Shown in pieces: positions 46,691-57,930 of a stretch of DNA of 64,000 nt (its first letter is position 1; each line of letters starts with the position of its first letter). A model generated the notes under the pieces. It was given only the letters and a program-made list of their open reading frames with translations, was not told the origin of the DNA and searched no databases. The DNA is from Kingella oralis (GTDB lineage: Bacteria; Pseudomonadota; Gammaproteobacteria; Burkholderiales; Neisseriaceae): NCBI RefSeq assembly GCF_014054985.1, contig NZ_CP059569.1, forward strand, positions 1,302,001 to 1,366,000, given 5' to 3'. A program made the translations under genes and the position numbers.

Positions 46691-47431
46691 TTATTCAATC
46701 GTGTATTGAATCGTTACCACCAGCCGCACTTTTTTCTCTATGGTGCTGGTGCTGTAACTGCCGCCGTAGCTGTCGTCGCCGTCTTCATCGGTTACGCCTG
46801 CGGCTTTGATGTCAAACGAGCCTTGCGAGGCGGAAGTCATCGCGCCTACGCGGGCATTGCCTGTTTTGGCGAACTCATCGGCACGCACTTTCGCGTCTTG
46901 CGTAGCTTTGGCGATTAAATCGCGCTTGATGGTTTCCAAATTGTCCAAAAAGTATTTGGGCTCGCCAAAGGTGATGTTTTCATTTTCGGCGCGCAAGCCT
47001 TGGATGGCGGACAGGGCTTTTTGCAGCGCGGCGAGGTCTTTGGTGGTTACGGTGATGTAGCGCGTGGCATCGTAGCCGTTTTTGCGCGTGCGCTCGCGTC
47101 CGTTGTCATCGTAATAGCTTTCGCTGTGGCCGGATACGTCCACTTCCCCCAGCTGCAAGGCATCATCGGGGAACCCTTGCTTTTTCAAAAAGCCTTGGAG
47201 CACGGCAAGGTTTTTCTTGTTGGCTTTAAGCGCGGCGGCATAATCCTGCCCCCATGCTTCCACGCCCACGCGCCATGTGCCGAGTGTGGCGTTGTGTTGC
47301 GCTTCGGCTAACCCTTTCACGGTAATCGTGCCGGGTTGGCGCAGGTTTTTGAATTGCGCCCCCAGCAGCCCTGCGCCTGATGGGATGCCCGCGGCGAGAA
47401 TAATGGCGGGGAGAATTTTGTTGTCGCTCAT
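46691..47431 (-). CDS. SIMPL (DUF541) domain protein
   Basis: 246 residues. An N-terminal membrane/signal segment (ILPAIILAAGIPSGAGLLGA) is followed by the SIMPL domain: TITVKGLAEAQHNATLGTWR, RYITVTTKDLAALQKALSAI, and the C-terminal VRLVVTIQYTIE. The central helical portion has LIAKATQDAKVRADEFA, a typical block. SIMPL proteins (YggE/OMP26) are periplasmic or membrane-anchored and of unclear function, linked to oxidative stress. Monocistronic with a clear terminator. Confidence 0.85.
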   Translation of the reverse strand: MSDNKILPAIILAAGIPSGAGLLGAQFKNLRQPGTITVKGLAEAQHNATLGTWRVGVEAWGQDYAAALKANKKNLAVLQGFLKKQGFPDDALQLGEVDVSGHSESYYDDNGRERTRKNGYDATRYITVTTKDLAALQKALSAIQGLRAENENITFGEPKYFLDNLETIKRDLIAKATQDAKVRADEFAKTGNARVGAMTSASQGSFDIKAAGVTDEDGDDSYGGSYSTSTIEKKVRLVVTIQYTIE

Positions 47432-47494
47432 CGTGCTATCCTTTCACAAAAAAAACACACAAAAAACAATCAATACGCCGCTATTATGCGCTTT

Positions 47495-48175
47495 TCAGGC
47501 TGCCTCTATCAACCACTCTGCGGCTTTAGCTAACCGCTGCGGCACATCATCAAAATGCCCGCCTGCATTGATTTCCAGCGTGGTGGGGCAGGCGTATTGC
47601 TGCCAACAGGCGAACACGGCTTCGGTGGCGGTTTGCACGGCGGCCATACGCGGGTTGCGGCTTTGCGCTTCTTTGTCGCCCAGCGAAAAATACACGGCTT
47701 GCGGCAGCGCGGCGGGCGTGTGCGCGGCGGCGAAATCGCCCCAGCCGTCAAACCAGAGGCTACCTGAAACGCTGGCGATGCGTTGGAAATAACCGCTGCG
47801 GTAGGCGGCATAGAGCGCGAACAGCCCCGCCAGCGAGTAGCCGAGCAAGCCGCGCCATTGCGGCTGCAATCCCAGTTCGCGCTCGGCTTCGGGCAGGATT
47901 TGTTCGGTTAATTGGCGCAGGGTTTCGTCTGCGCCGCCGCCAAAATCTGCGCCTTTGGCAAACAGCTTGGGCGCGCGCCACGGGGTGAAGGCGTGTTCCC
48001 AGTGGGCTTCGGGCAGGGCAAGTAGTGCGATGTAGTCGGGCAGCAGGGCAGCGAGCGCGTCGGCTTCGGCGGGGCTGTCGGAGAACACCAGCAGCGTGGG
48101 GGCATCGGGGCGGTGGCGGGCGGGGAGGTAGGCGGTGAGTTCGCGGTTTTGCAGGGTGAGGGTGTGTTTGGTCAT
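47495..48175 (-). CDS. alpha/beta hydrolase, esterase D-like (IroE/BesA type)
   Basis: 226 residues. Nucleophile elbow GYSLAGLFALYAAYRSGYF, then RIASVSGSLWF, a pattern of the putative esterase family that includes siderophore esterases. The catalytic His is likely in NAGGHFDDVPQRL; the acid is probably Asp/Glu in LGDKEAQSRN. No signal peptide, so probably cytoplasmic. The substrate is unknown. It is not in an iron operon here, so the siderophore role is only a possibility. Confidence 0.75.
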   Translation of the reverse strand: MTKHTLTLQNRELTAYLPARHRPDAPTLLVFSDSPAEADALAALLPDYIALLALPEAHWEHAFTPWRAPKLFAKGADFGGGADETLRQLTEQILPEAERELGLQPQWRGLLGYSLAGLFALYAAYRSGYFQRIASVSGSLWFDGWGDFAAAHTPAALPQAVYFSLGDKEAQSRNPRMAAVQTATEAVFACWQQYACPTTLEINAGGHFDDVPQRLAKAAEWLIEAA

Positions 48176-48224
48176 GGCGGGCTATCGGTTGAAATAGAAA
48201 AGGCAGCCTGAAAACGGCTTGGGG

Positions 48225-48473
48225 TTATTGGGGCTTTTTGAACACGTTAACAGCAATCAAAAGCATCACAATAAACCACAGCAGCAGCGATGTGGGTAAT
48301 TCGCCCGTGCGTTGCCACGCTAAAATCAGGCTCAACAGCGGCGGAAAAATGGCAACGGCAAATGCTGCCTGTTTCCAGCGTTTCAAATGGCGGGCTTGCC
48401 GAGCGCGTTGCGCGCGTTCTTGTTGCTGCGCGGCTTGGAGAACAGGGGCGGAGTCGTGAGTTGGATGGGGCAT
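48225..48473 (-). CDS. small two-helix membrane protein
   Basis: 82 residues. A Gln/Arg-rich N-terminus (LQAAQQQERAQRARQARHLK) precedes two hydrophobic helices (FAVAIFPPLLSLILAW and SLLLWFIVMLLIAVNVF), ending KKPQ. No known family. Same direction as the upstream esterase-like gene's region but separated by DUS sequence. Confidence 0.55.
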   Translation of the reverse strand: MPHPTHDSAPVLQAAQQQERAQRARQARHLKRWKQAAFAVAIFPPLLSLILAWQRTGELPTSLLLWFIVMLLIAVNVFKKPQ

Positions 48474-48652
48474 TGGAAATTCCTAAAAAGGCAGCCTGAA
48501 AACGTGTTGCGCCGTTGATTGGGGCTTGGTTGAAACCGTTTTATCCGTTTCAGGCTGCCTATGTTGAACGGGCATCAGCAGCCATGCCTGACGCTTAACT
48601 GAACTTTCGCAATTTTAATCTGCATTCAAATATGTTAAAAGCTGCTTAACCC

Positions 48653-49429
48653 ATGCCCACCAACTTCGCCATGTTCACCGACACCCACACCCACCTCACC
48701 CACCCCGCCCTGTTTTTTAGGCTGCCTCAAATCATCGCCCAAGCCCGCGCCGCGCAGGTTAGCCAGTTTATCGTGCCAACCGCCGAACATGCCGATTGGG
48801 CGCACGCACTCGCGCTGCTGGGGCAGCCTGAAATCCGCGCCATCGCGCTGGGCATCCACCCGTGGCACGCCGAGCAAGCCAGCGATAGCGTGTTGCACGA
48901 ATTGGCGCAGCATTTGGCGCAACAGCCTGCGCTGCTGGTGGGCGAAATCGGCTTGGATTTTTACGACAAAACCGAGCCGCCCGCACGCCGCGCCGCGCAA
49001 ATCCAAGCCTTCCAAGCCCAGCTTGCGCTTGCCCAGCAATATCGCCGCCCGATTATTCTGCACAATCTGCGCGCCACCGCCGCCATCGTCCAAGCCATCC
49101 AGTCGGCAAAATTCACGCAAGGCGGCATCGCCCACGCCTTTTCAGGCAGCTTGGAAGAAGCGCAGCTGCTCATCAGGCACGGTTTCAAAATCGGCATCGG
49201 CTCGCTGCTGCTCAACCCGCGCGCCAAAAAAGCCCGCATTGCCGCGCAGCAGTTGCCGTTGGACACTTTGTTATTGGAAACCGACAGCCCGTTTGGGCAG
49301 CCTGAAAAGCAAAACACGCCTGCCAACGTGTTGCGCGTTGCCCAAATCGTTGCCGAATTGCGTGGCATGACGCTGGATGAACTGGCGGGCGCGTGTGAAC
49401 AGAATTTGGTGGGGCTGTTGGAGCGATAG
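48653..49429 (+). CDS. TatD-family metal-dependent hydrolase
   Basis: 258 residues; a second possible start is Met 7 (MFTDTHTHL). TIM-barrel metal motifs: TDTHTHL at the start, ALGIHPWHAE, VGEIGLDFY (Glu), PIILHNLRAT, GIAHAFSGSLEEA and LLLETDSPFG. TatD proteins are DNases or D-aminoacyl-tRNA deacylase-like enzymes. Three DUS-related stretches are read in frame (FRLPQ, GQPEIR, GQPEKQ). Confidence 0.88.
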   Translation: MPTNFAMFTDTHTHLTHPALFFRLPQIIAQARAAQVSQFIVPTAEHADWAHALALLGQPEIRAIALGIHPWHAEQASDSVLHELAQHLAQQPALLVGEIGLDFYDKTEPPARRAAQIQAFQAQLALAQQYRRPIILHNLRATAAIVQAIQSAKFTQGGIAHAFSGSLEEAQLLIRHGFKIGIGSLLLNPRAKKARIAAQQLPLDTLLLETDSPFGQPEKQNTPANVLRVAQIVAELRGMTLDELAGACEQNLVGLLER

Positions 49430-49572
49430 GCAGCCTGAAACACAAAATGGAGCGGCGACGGCTCGTCGCCAAAGAGCATGTTTAATGTGTAACAGCTTTA
49501 CGGGTTGGCACCATGTCGACGAGCCGCCGACGCTCCATTGATTACAGCTCTTACAAAGACGGCAGCCTGAAA
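49429..49572. repeat. DUS-flanked palindromic intergenic repeat, full copy 7
   Basis: Begins with the DUS at the TatD stop, left arm AATGGAGCGGCGACGGCTCG then TCGCC (49446-49470), right arm GTCGACGAGCCGCCGACGCTCCAT (49515-49538), and a DUS at the right end. The two arms pair over about 20 bases. Confidence 0.85.
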
Positions 49573-49678
49573 TAATAGGCAGCCTGAAAATTAAGCGCAG
49601 CCACGCCATCCTTGCAAAACTTAACACGCCGCGCCTACAATCCCCACCATTTCCCCACCCCAAAAAGGAACGCCCACC

Positions 49679-50779
49679 ATGCCCGTTTACAATTTTTCAT
49701 CAGGCCCCGCCACCCTGCCCGAAAGCGTATTGCGCACCGCCCAGCAAGAAATGCTGGACTACAACGGCACAGGCATATCCGTGATGACGATGTCGCACCG
49801 CTCCGATGCCTTTCTCAGCATCCTGCACCACGCCGAGCAAGACCTGCGCAGCCTGATGAACATTCCCAGCAACTACAAAATCCTGTTTTTGCAAGGTGGC
49901 GCATTGGCGCAGTTCACCCAAGTCGCCCTCAACCTCGCGCAAAACCATCAGCGCGTAGATGCCGTGATTACAGGCAACTGGTCGCGCATCGCCGCCGAGC
50001 AAATGGGCAAACTCTCGCCGTATCTCAATGTGCACATCGCCGCGCACGGAGGCGAACAGTTCAACTACACCAACCTGCCCGCGCCCGAAACGTGGGACAT
50101 CAGCCGCGAATCCGCCTTTGTGCATTATGTCATCAACGAAACTGCCAACGGCGTGCAATACCACCCCGTTCCCAAGCTCGGCAGCGACGCGCCGCCCGTG
50201 GTGTGCGACTTTTCCTCCGAAATCCTGTCGCGCCCGATTAACGTGTCCGACTTCGGCGTGATTTACGCCGGCGCGCAAAAAAACATCGGCATGGCGGGCG
50301 CAACCGTGGTCATCATCCGCGAAGACCTGCTACAACGCTGCACCGACCGCATCCCCAACGTGTGGAACTACCAAGTCCACCTAGACCGCAACGGCATGTA
50401 CAACACCCCCTGCACCTACGCCATCTACATCGCAGGGCTCGTATTCCGCTGGCTGCAAACCCAAGGCGGCGTGGCAAAAATCGCCGCCCTCAACGAACGC
50501 AAAGCCGCCCTGCTCTACCAAACCATAGACCAAAGCGGCGGCTTCTACCGCAACCCCATCGCCCCCGCCGCCCGCTCGCGCATGAACGTGATTTTCAGCA
50601 CGGGCAACCCCGAGCTAGACGCGCGTTTCATCCAAGAAGCCGCGCTCAACGGCATGCAATCGCTTGCAGGCTACAAAACCCTAGGCGGCATGCGCGCCAG
50701 CATCTACAACGCCATGCCCCTCGCAGGCGTGGAAACGCTGGCGAGCTTTATGCGCGAGTTTCAGCGCAAGAACGGGTGA
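49679..50779 (+). CDS. serC: phosphoserine aminotransferase
   Basis: 366 residues. Starts MPVYNFSSGPATLPESVL, with the PLP Lys in YAGAQKNIGMAG and MSHRSDAF and DFSSEILSRPINV typical of SerC. It makes 3-phosphoserine and also acts in vitamin B6 synthesis. serB lies 3.4 kb away. AAAGGAACG precedes the ATG. Confidence 0.96.
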   Translation: MPVYNFSSGPATLPESVLRTAQQEMLDYNGTGISVMTMSHRSDAFLSILHHAEQDLRSLMNIPSNYKILFLQGGALAQFTQVALNLAQNHQRVDAVITGNWSRIAAEQMGKLSPYLNVHIAAHGGEQFNYTNLPAPETWDISRESAFVHYVINETANGVQYHPVPKLGSDAPPVVCDFSSEILSRPINVSDFGVIYAGAQKNIGMAGATVVIIREDLLQRCTDRIPNVWNYQVHLDRNGMYNTPCTYAIYIAGLVFRWLQTQGGVAKIAALNERKAALLYQTIDQSGGFYRNPIAPAARSRMNVIFSTGNPELDARFIQEAALNGMQSLAGYKTLGGMRASIYNAMPLAGVETLASFMREFQRKNG

Positions 50780-50884
50780 GGGTGATTTTAGCTGCGCTGA
50801 ACTGCGTTTCAGGCTGCCTCAATGGAACAGCGACGGCTCGTTAAACAGTATTACGCTTACAACAAATAGGCAGCCTGAAAATGC

Positions 50885-51233
50885 AAAACCGCTTGGTGTT
50901 CAGCCAAACGGTTTTTTTTACTGGATAGATTAACTTTCAGGCTGCCTAGTCCATCGCATCCGTTTACCACGGCCACCCTCTCCCCTACGTCCAGCCGAAC
51001 GTAGCATTCTTTTTTCGGGAAAAAGCGTGCGCTTGTCCGACGACGTGCGCAGCACGGCTAGTTCGCACGCGCCGAAAAAAGGATGCGCAGTGAGGGAAAT
51101 CTGCGAAGCAGACCTGCACGTCGGGGTCGCCTTTCTTTTGCTTACTTTTCTTTGGCGAAGCAAAGAAAAGGAAGTGCCCCGTCGGCACGAGACGCATGGT
51201 TAAAACTACACCCAAAGCTAACCACAAAGCACC
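50885..51233 (+). repeat. hairpin-rich structured repeat, copy B
   Basis: Opens with a terminator-like hairpin (CCGCTTGG with CCAAACGG and a T tract, 50889-50918). Core: H1 GCATTCTTTTTTCGG (51004-51018) with CCGAAAAAAGGATGC (51072-51086); small hairpin GTGC-GCA-GCAC (51045-51055); H2 TCTGC-GAA-GCAGA (51100-51112); H3 CTTACTTTTCTTTG with CAAAGAAAAGGAAG. Relative to copy A the small hairpin and H2 have changed on both sides of the stem so pairing is kept. A palindromic-element fragment lies just before it (50820-50850). Confidence 0.8.
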
Positions 51234-51355
51234 AATCATTTTCAGGCTGCCTTTAAGTAAACAAAGGCAGCCTGAAAACCATCCCCAGCACAAAAAACAT
51301 TTCAGGCTGCCTTATGGAACAAACCCAAAGGCAGCCTGAAAACATCCGTCAATGC

Positions 51356-51673
51356 TTACGCTTCAACGCTTTGCAACAATTCCTGCAATTCCCCCGCCTC
51401 AAACATTTCCGCCAAAATATCCGCCCCGCCGATAAATTCACCTTTCACATAAAGCTGCGGAATCGTAGGCCAGTTGCTAAATTCCTTAATGCCTTGGCGC
51501 ACTTCATCGTTTTCCAACACGTTCACCGTGGCAAAGCTCTCGCAGCCTGCCGCTTTCAAAATTTGCACCGCGCGAGAAGAAAACCCACATTGCGGAAACT
51601 GCTTCGTGCCTTTCATAAATAAAACAATCGGATGCGTGGTAACCACTTCTTTAATCTGCTCTTGAATGCTCAT
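51356..51673 (-). CDS. grxD: monothiol glutaredoxin, Grx4 family
   Basis: 105 residues, typical length. Active site CGFS in [14 protein letters not shown], preceded by [10 protein letters not shown] and followed by [24 protein letters not shown] glutaredoxins carry and deliver [2Fe-2S] clusters. A near-consensus -10 (TATAAT, 51714-51709) lies upstream. Confidence 0.95.
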   Translation of the reverse strand: MSIQEQIKEVVTTHPIVLFMKGTKQFPQCGFSSRAVQILKAAGCESFATVNVLENDEVRQGIKEFSNWPTIPQLYVKGEFIGGADILAEMFEAGELQELLQSVEA

Positions 51674-51776
51674 TGTTGTGTCCTTTGATAGGGTGTGAAA
51701 AAACCGCGATTATAGCGATTTTTCAGGCTGCCTGTGTTAAGATTTGCCCCCTCTTTTTAACACAACGAGCATCCCC

Positions 51777-52784
51777 ATGACCCACCGCATTCTCACGGGC
51801 GTAACCACCACAGGCATCCCCCATCTGGGCAACTATGTAGGCGCAATTCGCCCCGCCATCCGCGCCGCCGCGCAAGACAACGCCCAATCCTACCTCTTTC
51901 TCGCCAACTACCACGGCATCATCAAATGCCACGACCCAGCGATGATAGCCGAATCCACCCGCGCCGTCGCCGCCACATGGCTCGCCTGCGGTTTAGACAC
52001 CGAACGCACCACGTTTTACCGCCAATCCGACATCCCCGAAATCCTAGAACTGAACTGGATTTTAACCTGCATCACCGCCAAAGGCTTGATGAACCGCGCC
52101 CATGCCTACAAAGCCGCTGTGGACAAAAATATCGCCGAAAATCAAGACCCTGATTACGAAATTGAAATGGGCTTATACAGCTACCCCATCCTGATGACCG
52201 CCGATATTCTGATGTTCAAAGCCAACAGCGTGCCCGTCGGGCGCGACCAAATCCAACACGTTGAAATGGCGCGCGACATCGCCCAACGCTTTAACCACCG
52301 CTTTGGCAAAGAAATTTTCGTGTTGCCCGAAGCAGCGATTGATGAAAACGTGCAACTGCTGGTGGGGCTGGATGGGCGCAAAATGTCCAAATCCTACGGC
52401 AACACCATCCCGCTGTTTCAAACGCCCAAGCAACGGCAAAAATCGGTGAACAAAATCGTAACCAACCTGAAAGAACCGGGCGAGCCCAAGCAAAAAGACG
52501 AAAGCCCGCTGTTTGAAATCTACCAAGCGTTCAGCACGCCCGAAGAAACGCGCGAATTTGAAAAAATGCTCAACGAGGGCTTGGCTTGGGGCGAAGCCAA
52601 AAAACTGCTCGCTGCCAAAATCGGTGCAGAGCTAGACGACAAAACCGATGTGTACAACGATTTGATTGCCCACCCCTCTCGCATTGAAGACATTTTGCAA
52701 GCGGGCGCAGCCAAAGCCCGTGCCGAAGCCAAAGAATTGCTGGCAGAAGCCAAAGACGCAGTGGGCATTCGCACACTGAAATAG
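51777..52784 (+). CDS. trpS: tryptophanyl-tRNA synthetase
   Basis: 335 residues from ATG 51777 ([20 protein letters not shown]); the frame opens 11 codons earlier. Class I synthetase: the HIGH equivalent is [13 protein letters not shown] and the KMSKS loop is [32 protein letters not shown] is the conserved tryptophan/tyrosine enzyme block. It is followed by a DUS pair terminator. Confidence 0.96.
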   Translation: MTHRILTGVTTTGIPHLGNYVGAIRPAIRAAAQDNAQSYLFLANYHGIIKCHDPAMIAESTRAVAATWLACGLDTERTTFYRQSDIPEILELNWILTCITAKGLMNRAHAYKAAVDKNIAENQDPDYEIEMGLYSYPILMTADILMFKANSVPVGRDQIQHVEMARDIAQRFNHRFGKEIFVLPEAAIDENVQLLVGLDGRKMSKSYGNTIPLFQTPKQRQKSVNKIVTNLKEPGEPKQKDESPLFEIYQAFSTPEETREFEKMLNEGLAWGEAKKLLAAKIGAELDDKTDVYNDLIAHPSRIEDILQAGAAKARAEAKELLAEAKDAVGIRTLK

Positions 52785-52834
52785 TGTTAAGCTCCTGCTA
52801 GGCAGTGCGCTTGTTTTTACCCATGCTTGCCCCA

Positions 52835-52877
52835 TTTTCAGGCTGCCTCTGGCTAATGCAATAGGCAGCCTGAAACC
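52835..52877 (+). terminator. inverted-DUS terminator of trpS
   Basis: TTTTCAGGCTGCCT and AGGCAGCCTGAAA with a 14-base loop, about 50 bases past the stop. Confidence 0.7.
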
Positions 52878-52896
52878 CTAAACCTCACATTCATAA

Positions 52897-53856
<960 letters not shown>

Positions 53857-53860
53857 GCGC

Positions 53861-53903
53861 ACAGGCAGCCTGAAAACCATTTTTGCGGTTTCGGGCTGCC
53901 TTA
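53861..53903 (+). terminator. DUS-pair terminator of trxB
   Basis: AGGCAGCCTGAAAACCA and a variant TTTCGGGCTGCCT; the right copy has one changed base. Confidence 0.6.
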
Positions 53904-54023
53904 GCGTTTTAAATATACGGCGTAGAGTGCATGGCAAAAAATCATGCGCCCTTGTTTGCCAACCCCAAAGGCAGCCTGAAACGCCCTATCCCTTTTCAGG
54001 CTGCCTATTCCCCAAAATCCGAA

Positions 54024-54152
54024 ACCTTCGCCAACCCTGCAACCGATGGAGCGTCAGCAGCTTACCGACCTATTTTCAATCAACCCAATCATGTTGAATC
54101 AACTATTTGGCGACGAGCCGTCGCCGCTCCATGTTAGATTTCAGGCTGCCTC
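54024..54152. repeat. DUS-flanked palindromic intergenic repeat, copy 8
   Basis: Left end CAACCGATGGAGCGTCAGC, degenerate left arm, right arm TTTGGCGACGAGCCGTCGCC then GCTCCATGTTAGATTTC, ending in a DUS just before serB. Confidence 0.75.
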
Positions 54153-54178
54153 ATCCCCGCAATCCCTTCATACCCATC

Positions 54179-55018
54179 ATGCCCCAAACCCTTATCCTGC
54201 AATCGCCCCACCTCGCCCGCGCCGCGCTGCCCATCAGCCGCCACTATTTTGACCTGCCCGCCACGCTGCCTAACGACATCCTGCGCCTGCCCACTCATGG
54301 CGATTACCCCCGTCTGCCCGCCGCAGCCGCCGCTGAATTTCAGCAACAGCAAATTGACTACGCCCTAATCCCCGACACGCCGTTTGCCGCGTTAAAACTG
54401 GTAGTCAGCGATATGGACAGCACCTTGATTACCATTGAGTGCATTGACGAAATCGCCGCGAGCGCGGGGCTCAAAGACCAAATCGCCGAAATCACCGAAC
54501 GCGCCATGCAAGGCGAATTGGACTTTGAACAATCGCTGCGCCATCGCGTCGCCCTGCTCAAAGGGCAGCCTGAAAACCAGCTTGCCGAAGTGTATGAACA
54601 CAAGCTTGCGCTCGCGCAAGGCGCGGAAGAATTTATCCGCGATTGCCAAGCGCACGGCATCAAATTTTTGCTGGTGTCGGGCGGTTTCACTTATTTCACC
54701 GAGCGCCTGAAAACGCGCTTGGGGCTGGATTGGGCGTTTGCCAACCAGTTGGAAATTGCCGATGGCAAGCTCACGGGCAAGGTGTTGGGCGATGTGATTG
54801 ACGCGCAAGCCAAAGCCAATTTGCTCAACCAATACCGCCAAGCCATCGGCGCAACGCGCGAGCAGGTTTTGGCGATTGGCGATGGCGCAAACGACATCCC
54901 GATGCTGCAAGCGGCAGGCTTTGGCATTGCCTATCACGCCAAGCCCAAAACCCAAGCCGCTGCCAGCGCGGCGATTAGCCATCACGGCTGGGAAGCGGTG
55001 CGGCGGTTGTTTACATGA
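54179..55018 (+). CDS. serB: phosphoserine phosphatase
   Basis: 279 residues from ATG 54179 (MPQTLILQSPHLARAALPIS); the open frame begins 24 codons upstream in a repeat. HAD motif I VSDMDSTLITIECIDEIA, motif II LLVSGGFTYFTERL, motif III/IV IGDGANDIPML. ECIDEIA and the acidic lid match SerB. It completes serine synthesis after SerC. One DUS is in frame (GQPENQ). Confidence 0.95.
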   Translation: MPQTLILQSPHLARAALPISRHYFDLPATLPNDILRLPTHGDYPRLPAAAAAEFQQQQIDYALIPDTPFAALKLVVSDMDSTLITIECIDEIAASAGLKDQIAEITERAMQGELDFEQSLRHRVALLKGQPENQLAEVYEHKLALAQGAEEFIRDCQAHGIKFLLVSGGFTYFTERLKTRLGLDWAFANQLEIADGKLTGKVLGDVIDAQAKANLLNQYRQAIGATREQVLAIGDGANDIPMLQAAGFGIAYHAKPKTQAAASAAISHHGWEAVRRLFT

Positions 55019-55115
55019 TTTCGCATGTTAAGGCAGCCTGAAACGAAGTTCAGCGTAGCTAAAACACCCATAACGTCATCCCCCATCTCTTAACCATCAA
55101 AAGCAGCCTGAAACC

Positions 55116-57131
55116 ATGACCCGTCTCGCTTACTACCGCCGCCAAATCCGCCAACTCCTTATCCTGTGGGCAAGCATTGTTGTCCTGTTCTCCGCCGAAC
55201 GCGCCTTGATGTTCCTGCATTTTGTGCCCAGCAGCATCCGCAGCCAGCCGAATCTGGAAACTGCGGCGCTGTTTAGCAAGGGCTTGCTGTTTGATATTAA
55301 AGTCGCCAGCATCACCATTGCGCTGCCGTTTTTGCTTGGGCTATTGAGCCTGCTGCATCCCGCTGCCAGCCGCCTGTGGCAACGTTTTCAGGCTGCCTTA
55401 TTGGCGGTGCTGTTCGCCATCGTTGCCGCCGCCGCGATAGGCAACTGGTTCTATTTTTCGGTGTACGGGCATCAGTTTGACGTGTTTATGTTTGGCTTGT
55501 TTGACGAAGACACCCGCGCCGTGGTCAAAACCATGTGGTCGGACTACCCCATTATCCGCGGCTTCATCGGCTTAGCCGCCGCCATCGCGCTGTTTGCATG
55601 GCTGCTCAAACGCAGCACCCGCCGCATCAACCCGCAAGCCGCCGCGAGCAAAGGCGTATGGTTTGCCGCCGTTTTGTTGCCGATTATCGCGCTGGCCATC
55701 GGCATTCGCGGCTCATTTGGCAAATTTCCGCTGCGCCAATCCGCCGTGTATATTTCCGCCGTGCAGCAAATCAACAAGCTCGTGCCCAACGCGCTCACGT
55801 CTATCAGCTGGGCATGGAACGACTACCGCAACAGCAGCCATTTTGCCCCCGTGTCCGAAGCCGATGGCGCGCAAATCATCAGCCAGCTCATCGGCAAAAC
55901 CAGCAACGCCGATTTAAACCAATTCATCCACACCACGCCGAAAAACCCTGCCGTGGAGCAGCATCAGCCCAACGTGGTCTTCGCCGTGATGGAAAGTATG
56001 AGCGCGCATCTATTGGCGTTTGACAGCCCCGAGCGCAACCTATTAGGCAGCCTGAAAAACCATTTTCAGCAAGATTGGGTGTACCACAAATTCGTTTCCG
56101 AAGGCGATGGCACCAGCGACAGCCTGCACCGCTTCTTTATCCGCTCGCCGCGCAACAACATCAGCCAATCGCTCGCCAAAAACAAACCCTTCCCCACCAA
56201 CCTGTTCACGCCCTACAAAAAAGCAGGCTACCGCATTGTCTACATCACCGCAGGCAACGGCGGCTGGCGCGATTTTGACAACTTTATCCGCAACCTAGGC
56301 GCAGACGAAATCGTTGACGAAAACAGCATCAAAACCCGCTATCCGCAAGCCGTTTCCGCCACATGGGGCATCCCCGACGAATACATGTTCCGCTACGCCG
56401 CCGATGAACTCAAACGCGCCGAACAAGACGGCAAGCCCGTGTTTATCATGCTGCTTTCCATCACCAACCACCCGCCCTACCAACTGCCCGCCCCGCATCA
56501 ACGCCAAAACTTCCACCTCACCGCCCAAGAGCAAAGCCGCCTATCCAGCCTAGCCCAAGGCGACACCCTCAACGAAGTGTTCAACACCTACAAATACAGC
56601 AACGACCAGCTGGGCAACTTCGTCAGCCAAGTGAAACAAAACAGCCCGCACACCATCATCGCCGCCACGGGCGACCACAACATGCGCGCCATCAGCTATC
56701 CCGCCTTGCAAGACACCGCACTGGGGCACGGCGTGCCGTTTTACCTGTACGTTCCCCCAGAATACCGCGCAGGGGCGCAATACCAACCCGAGCGCGCAGG
56801 CTCACACAAAGACATCGTCCCCACGCTGTACGCGCTCAGCCTGTCGCAAGCCCAGTATTACCAAACAGGCTGCAATCTGACCGCCCCCGCCGAAACCGCC
56901 GACAACCCATTCTGCGGCTACGGCTACAACCCCGAAGTCATCCTCACCGACCACGGCTTTTACAACACCAAAAACCAGCAATACCGCACATGGCAAAACG
57001 GCGACACCCTAACCGCCAACGCCCAGCCCAGCACCCCCAGCGCCGCCGACCAGCAAATCATCCAGCAAGCCATCGCCAACAGCCCATTTTTGGAATGGCA
57101 GCTAAACCGCATTGTGGCAGGGACAAAATAG
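55116..57131 (+). CDS. LTA-synthase-like / phosphoglycerol transferase membrane sulfatase-fold enzyme
   Basis: 671 residues. Five N-terminal membrane helices (residues about 12-190) are followed by a periplasmic sulfatase-fold domain: NVVFAVMESMSAHLLAFDSP (metal-binding Glu), GTSDSLHRFF (likely Thr nucleophile), LLSITNHPPYQLP, and ATGDHNMRA (metal-binding Asp-His). This is the arrangement of LtaS and OpgB-type phosphoglycerol transferases. Gram-negative members modify periplasmic glucans or lipids; the substrate here is unknown. Two DUS in frame (FQAALL, GSLKNH). Confidence 0.85.
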   Translation: MTRLAYYRRQIRQLLILWASIVVLFSAERALMFLHFVPSSIRSQPNLETAALFSKGLLFDIKVASITIALPFLLGLLSLLHPAASRLWQRFQAALLAVLFAIVAAAAIGNWFYFSVYGHQFDVFMFGLFDEDTRAVVKTMWSDYPIIRGFIGLAAAIALFAWLLKRSTRRINPQAAASKGVWFAAVLLPIIALAIGIRGSFGKFPLRQSAVYISAVQQINKLVPNALTSISWAWNDYRNSSHFAPVSEADGAQIISQLIGKTSNADLNQFIHTTPKNPAVEQHQPNVVFAVMESMSAHLLAFDSPERNLLGSLKNHFQQDWVYHKFVSEGDGTSDSLHRFFIRSPRNNISQSLAKNKPFPTNLFTPYKKAGYRIVYITAGNGGWRDFDNFIRNLGADEIVDENSIKTRYPQAVSATWGIPDEYMFRYAADELKRAEQDGKPVFIMLLSITNHPPYQLPAPHQRQNFHLTAQEQSRLSSLAQGDTLNEVFNTYKYSNDQLGNFVSQVKQNSPHTIIAATGDHNMRAISYPALQDTALGHGVPFYLYVPPEYRAGAQYQPERAGSHKDIVPTLYALSLSQAQYYQTGCNLTAPAETADNPFCGYGYNPEVILTDHGFYNTKNQQYRTWQNGDTLTANAQPSTPSAADQQIIQQAIANSPFLEWQLNRIVAGTK

Positions 57132-57170
57132 CGCGGGGGCTACGCTTGTTGATTTGGCACACAAGCAAGG

Positions 57171-57246
57171 CAGCCTGAAAACAAAATGGAGCGTCGGCGG
57201 CTCGCCGACAAAACCATCCAAGCAGTAAACACCATTTTCAGACTGC
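57171..57246. repeat. half palindromic element
   Basis: GCAGCCTGAAAACAAAATGG with AGCGTCGGCGGCTCGCCGAC, then a truncated right part and TTTTCAGACTGCC. Confidence 0.6.
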
Positions 57247-57357
57247 CCAAATGGCTTGGCTTAATACCCCCCTTATTCCATACAACAACGGCAGCCTGAA
57301 AACCCATCCCCCATCCCCCCGTTTTCAGGCTGCCCCAACATCCCCCAAAGGACCCCC

Positions 57358-57930
57358 ATGAACATCAAACTCATCGTCGGGCTGGGCAACCCCACCGCCG
57401 AATACGAACACACCCGCCACAACGCAGGCTTCTGGTTTATCGACGAACTGGCATGGCAATGGAAAGCCCAGCTCAAAAGCGAAAAAAAATTCCACGGCGA
57501 CATCGCCCGCGTCGCCCAGCCCCAAGGCGACGTGTGGCTGCTCAAACCCGACACCTACATGAACCTATCAGGCAAAGCCGTCGCCGCGCTTGTCCAGTTC
57601 TACAAAATCCAACCCGAAGAAATCCTAGTCGTCCACGACGAGCTGGACATCCCCTGCGGGCAAATCCGCTACAAACTCGGCGGCGGCAACGGCGGGCACA
57701 ACGGCTTAAAAGACATCCAAGCCAAACTGGGCACCCCCAATTTCTACCGCCTACGCCTCGGCATCGGACACCCAGGCGATCGCAACCTTGTGGTCGGTTT
57801 CGTGCTTAGCAAACCCCCAGCTTCTGAACGCCAACTGATAGACAACGCCATCGCCAAATCCCTCCAAGCCATGCCCGACATTATGGCAGGCGATTTAGAA
57901 AAAACCGTGCGCCATTTGCACAGCAAGTAA
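57358..57930 (+). CDS. pth: peptidyl-tRNA hydrolase
   Basis: 190 residues. [19 protein letters not shown] carries the catalytic His, then [33 protein letters not shown] and GHNGLKDI. It recycles stalled peptidyl-tRNA. Forward strand, preceded by a DUS and AAAGGA. Confidence 0.97.
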   Translation: MNIKLIVGLGNPTAEYEHTRHNAGFWFIDELAWQWKAQLKSEKKFHGDIARVAQPQGDVWLLKPDTYMNLSGKAVAALVQFYKIQPEEILVVHDELDIPCGQIRYKLGGGNGGHNGLKDIQAKLGTPNFYRLRLGIGHPGDRNLVVGFVLSKPPASERQLIDNAIAKSLQAMPDIMAGDLEKTVRHLHSK